A DNA stretch of 64,000 nt, taken from Synchiropus splendidus. Lineage: Eukaryota; Chordata; Actinopteri; Syngnathiformes; Callionymidae. The notes beneath the pieces were generated by a model that was not told the origin of the DNA, did no database searches, and saw only the letters and a list, made by a program, of their open reading frames with translations. Numbering within the stretch: the stretch's first letter is position 1; each line of letters opens with the position of its first letter. Position numbers and translations under genes: made by a program. This document shows, piece by piece, positions 61,696 to 64,000 of the stretch. The stretch is from assembly GCF_027744825.2 (NCBI RefSeq), contig NC_071340.1, positions 9,563,501 through 9,627,500 of the forward strand. The letters are read 5' to 3'.

Positions 61696-62674
61696 AATCA
61701 ACACCGACTGAAACACCTCATATCCGTCAGTAGCAACCTTCTTTGATGTCACTAAATCCACATGGTTAAGCTAAATGGCTCGTCGAACGGTCCTGGGGGC
61801 CGACTGTGTGTCACAAGTATTTGGAGAAACAACCGCGCTACTCGGCTCATTCCACCCTCAATCTTCAAAAACCTGAATAAATTCAGCGAAATAACTCTCG
61901 GCCTCCAACTGACTGGGAAGGAATTTAATGAGCCTGTTTAACTTTCAGGAAAGTTGCTCGCAGCAGCCCACAGAGGATAAATACTCGACTTCCATAACTA
62001 CTTTTTATCTGCAACCATTTATTTTTATCGCCGAGCTTGAAGGCAGCGGAGGCAACCCTGCTTACCTGCTTCTTCACTCCCTTTCTGCCACTGACCTGAC
62101 CTCGGTTGAGTTCGCTAATCCACCTCTCGCCCCCATTCCATCTACACGTGATAAAATATTCAGCGCCCCCCATCAAGCCCGCCCTTGCTACCTTCGCTTT
62201 GATATCTGCATTAATACATGCTTGATAACACGGCCATGCGTGAGCTCAGCCCTTTGATAAACATATTTAAGAGATGTATGTCTTCGGCTGGTCCACATGT
62301 TCTTCTGAGATCTCTCCTGAGCACATAAATGCATTCATAAGCCGCTCTCAGCCCCTCATGACCACTCCCACTATTAATAAATGTATGATCCCACGCTGCG
62401 ACTCTGTGTGTGTGCGCACGTGTGTCTCTTTCATATGCTCATCAGCGTGTGTTTTAGGACAGGCCCGCCGACGCCGCCCCACTCATTCATATTCATCCTT
62501 GCATAATGACCAGCCGTGCCTCCAGATATAGCAGAGTCAGGACGAGATCAAACGCTGCCGATGTCGTAGTCCGCATCATCACCTTGCTCATCACTTCCTG
62601 TCTGAGCGGATCCCTATGTGGGAAACTTGGATTCTCCCCTCGAATAATAGCTATGAACCAATAAAAGAAGCTAA

Positions 62675-64000
<1,326 letters not shown>

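Overview
The window reads as nuclear DNA of a ray-finned (teleost) fish. Its three protein genes are clear vertebrate orthologues. Introns follow GT-AG rules, and the DNA between exons carries long TA/TG microsatellites, a DIRS-like retroelement, hAT-type short elements and relics of fish-type LINEs. I cannot name the species from the sequence alone.

Layout. (1) 1-1400: repeat-bearing upstream DNA, including a hAT-like short element at 45-522. (2) 1400-16800: ndufaf2 (complex I assembly factor) on +, four coding exons at 1576-1690, 13435-13524, 15194-15234 and 16456-16695, giving 161 codons plus stop and a poly(A) signal at 16790. (3) 17386-25150: smim15 on -, one coding exon (17999-18223, 74 aa). 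An inferred 5' untranslated exon near 25080 and an ETS/ZNF143-like promoter near 25140 lie upstream. The inferred 6.8 kb leader intron holds a degraded 3.4 kb DIRS-like element (20716-24150), itself interrupted by a 212 bp hAT-type short element. (4) 25150-30100: intergenic, no gene seen. (5) 30100-64000: the 5' part of zswim6 on +. Exon 1 is at 30639-31071 in a CpG-rich promoter region, intron 1 is 31.7 kb, exon 2 (the SWIM zinc finger) is at 62745-63101, and the gene runs off the right edge.

The order and orientation ndufaf2(+) / smim15(-) / zswim6(+) is the same as I recall for human 5q12.1, so this is a conserved synteny block. The genes are not a pathway. NDUFAF2 works in mitochondrial complex I assembly, SMIM15 is a tiny membrane protein of unknown role, and ZSWIM6 is a large SWIM-domain protein linked to brain and craniofacial development. 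ndufaf2 and smim15 are convergent, with poly(A) signals about 0.6 kb apart.

I found no previously undescribed multi-gene system. The most informative non-gene structures are the inverted-repeat DIRS-like element with its nested hAT insertion and target duplication, a 176 bp near-palindromic short element at 10247-10422, the ndufaf2 promoter with signals on both strands, and a long in-frame open leader upstream of the zswim6 start. Most other open frames are shadows or chance frames in introns and are left out.
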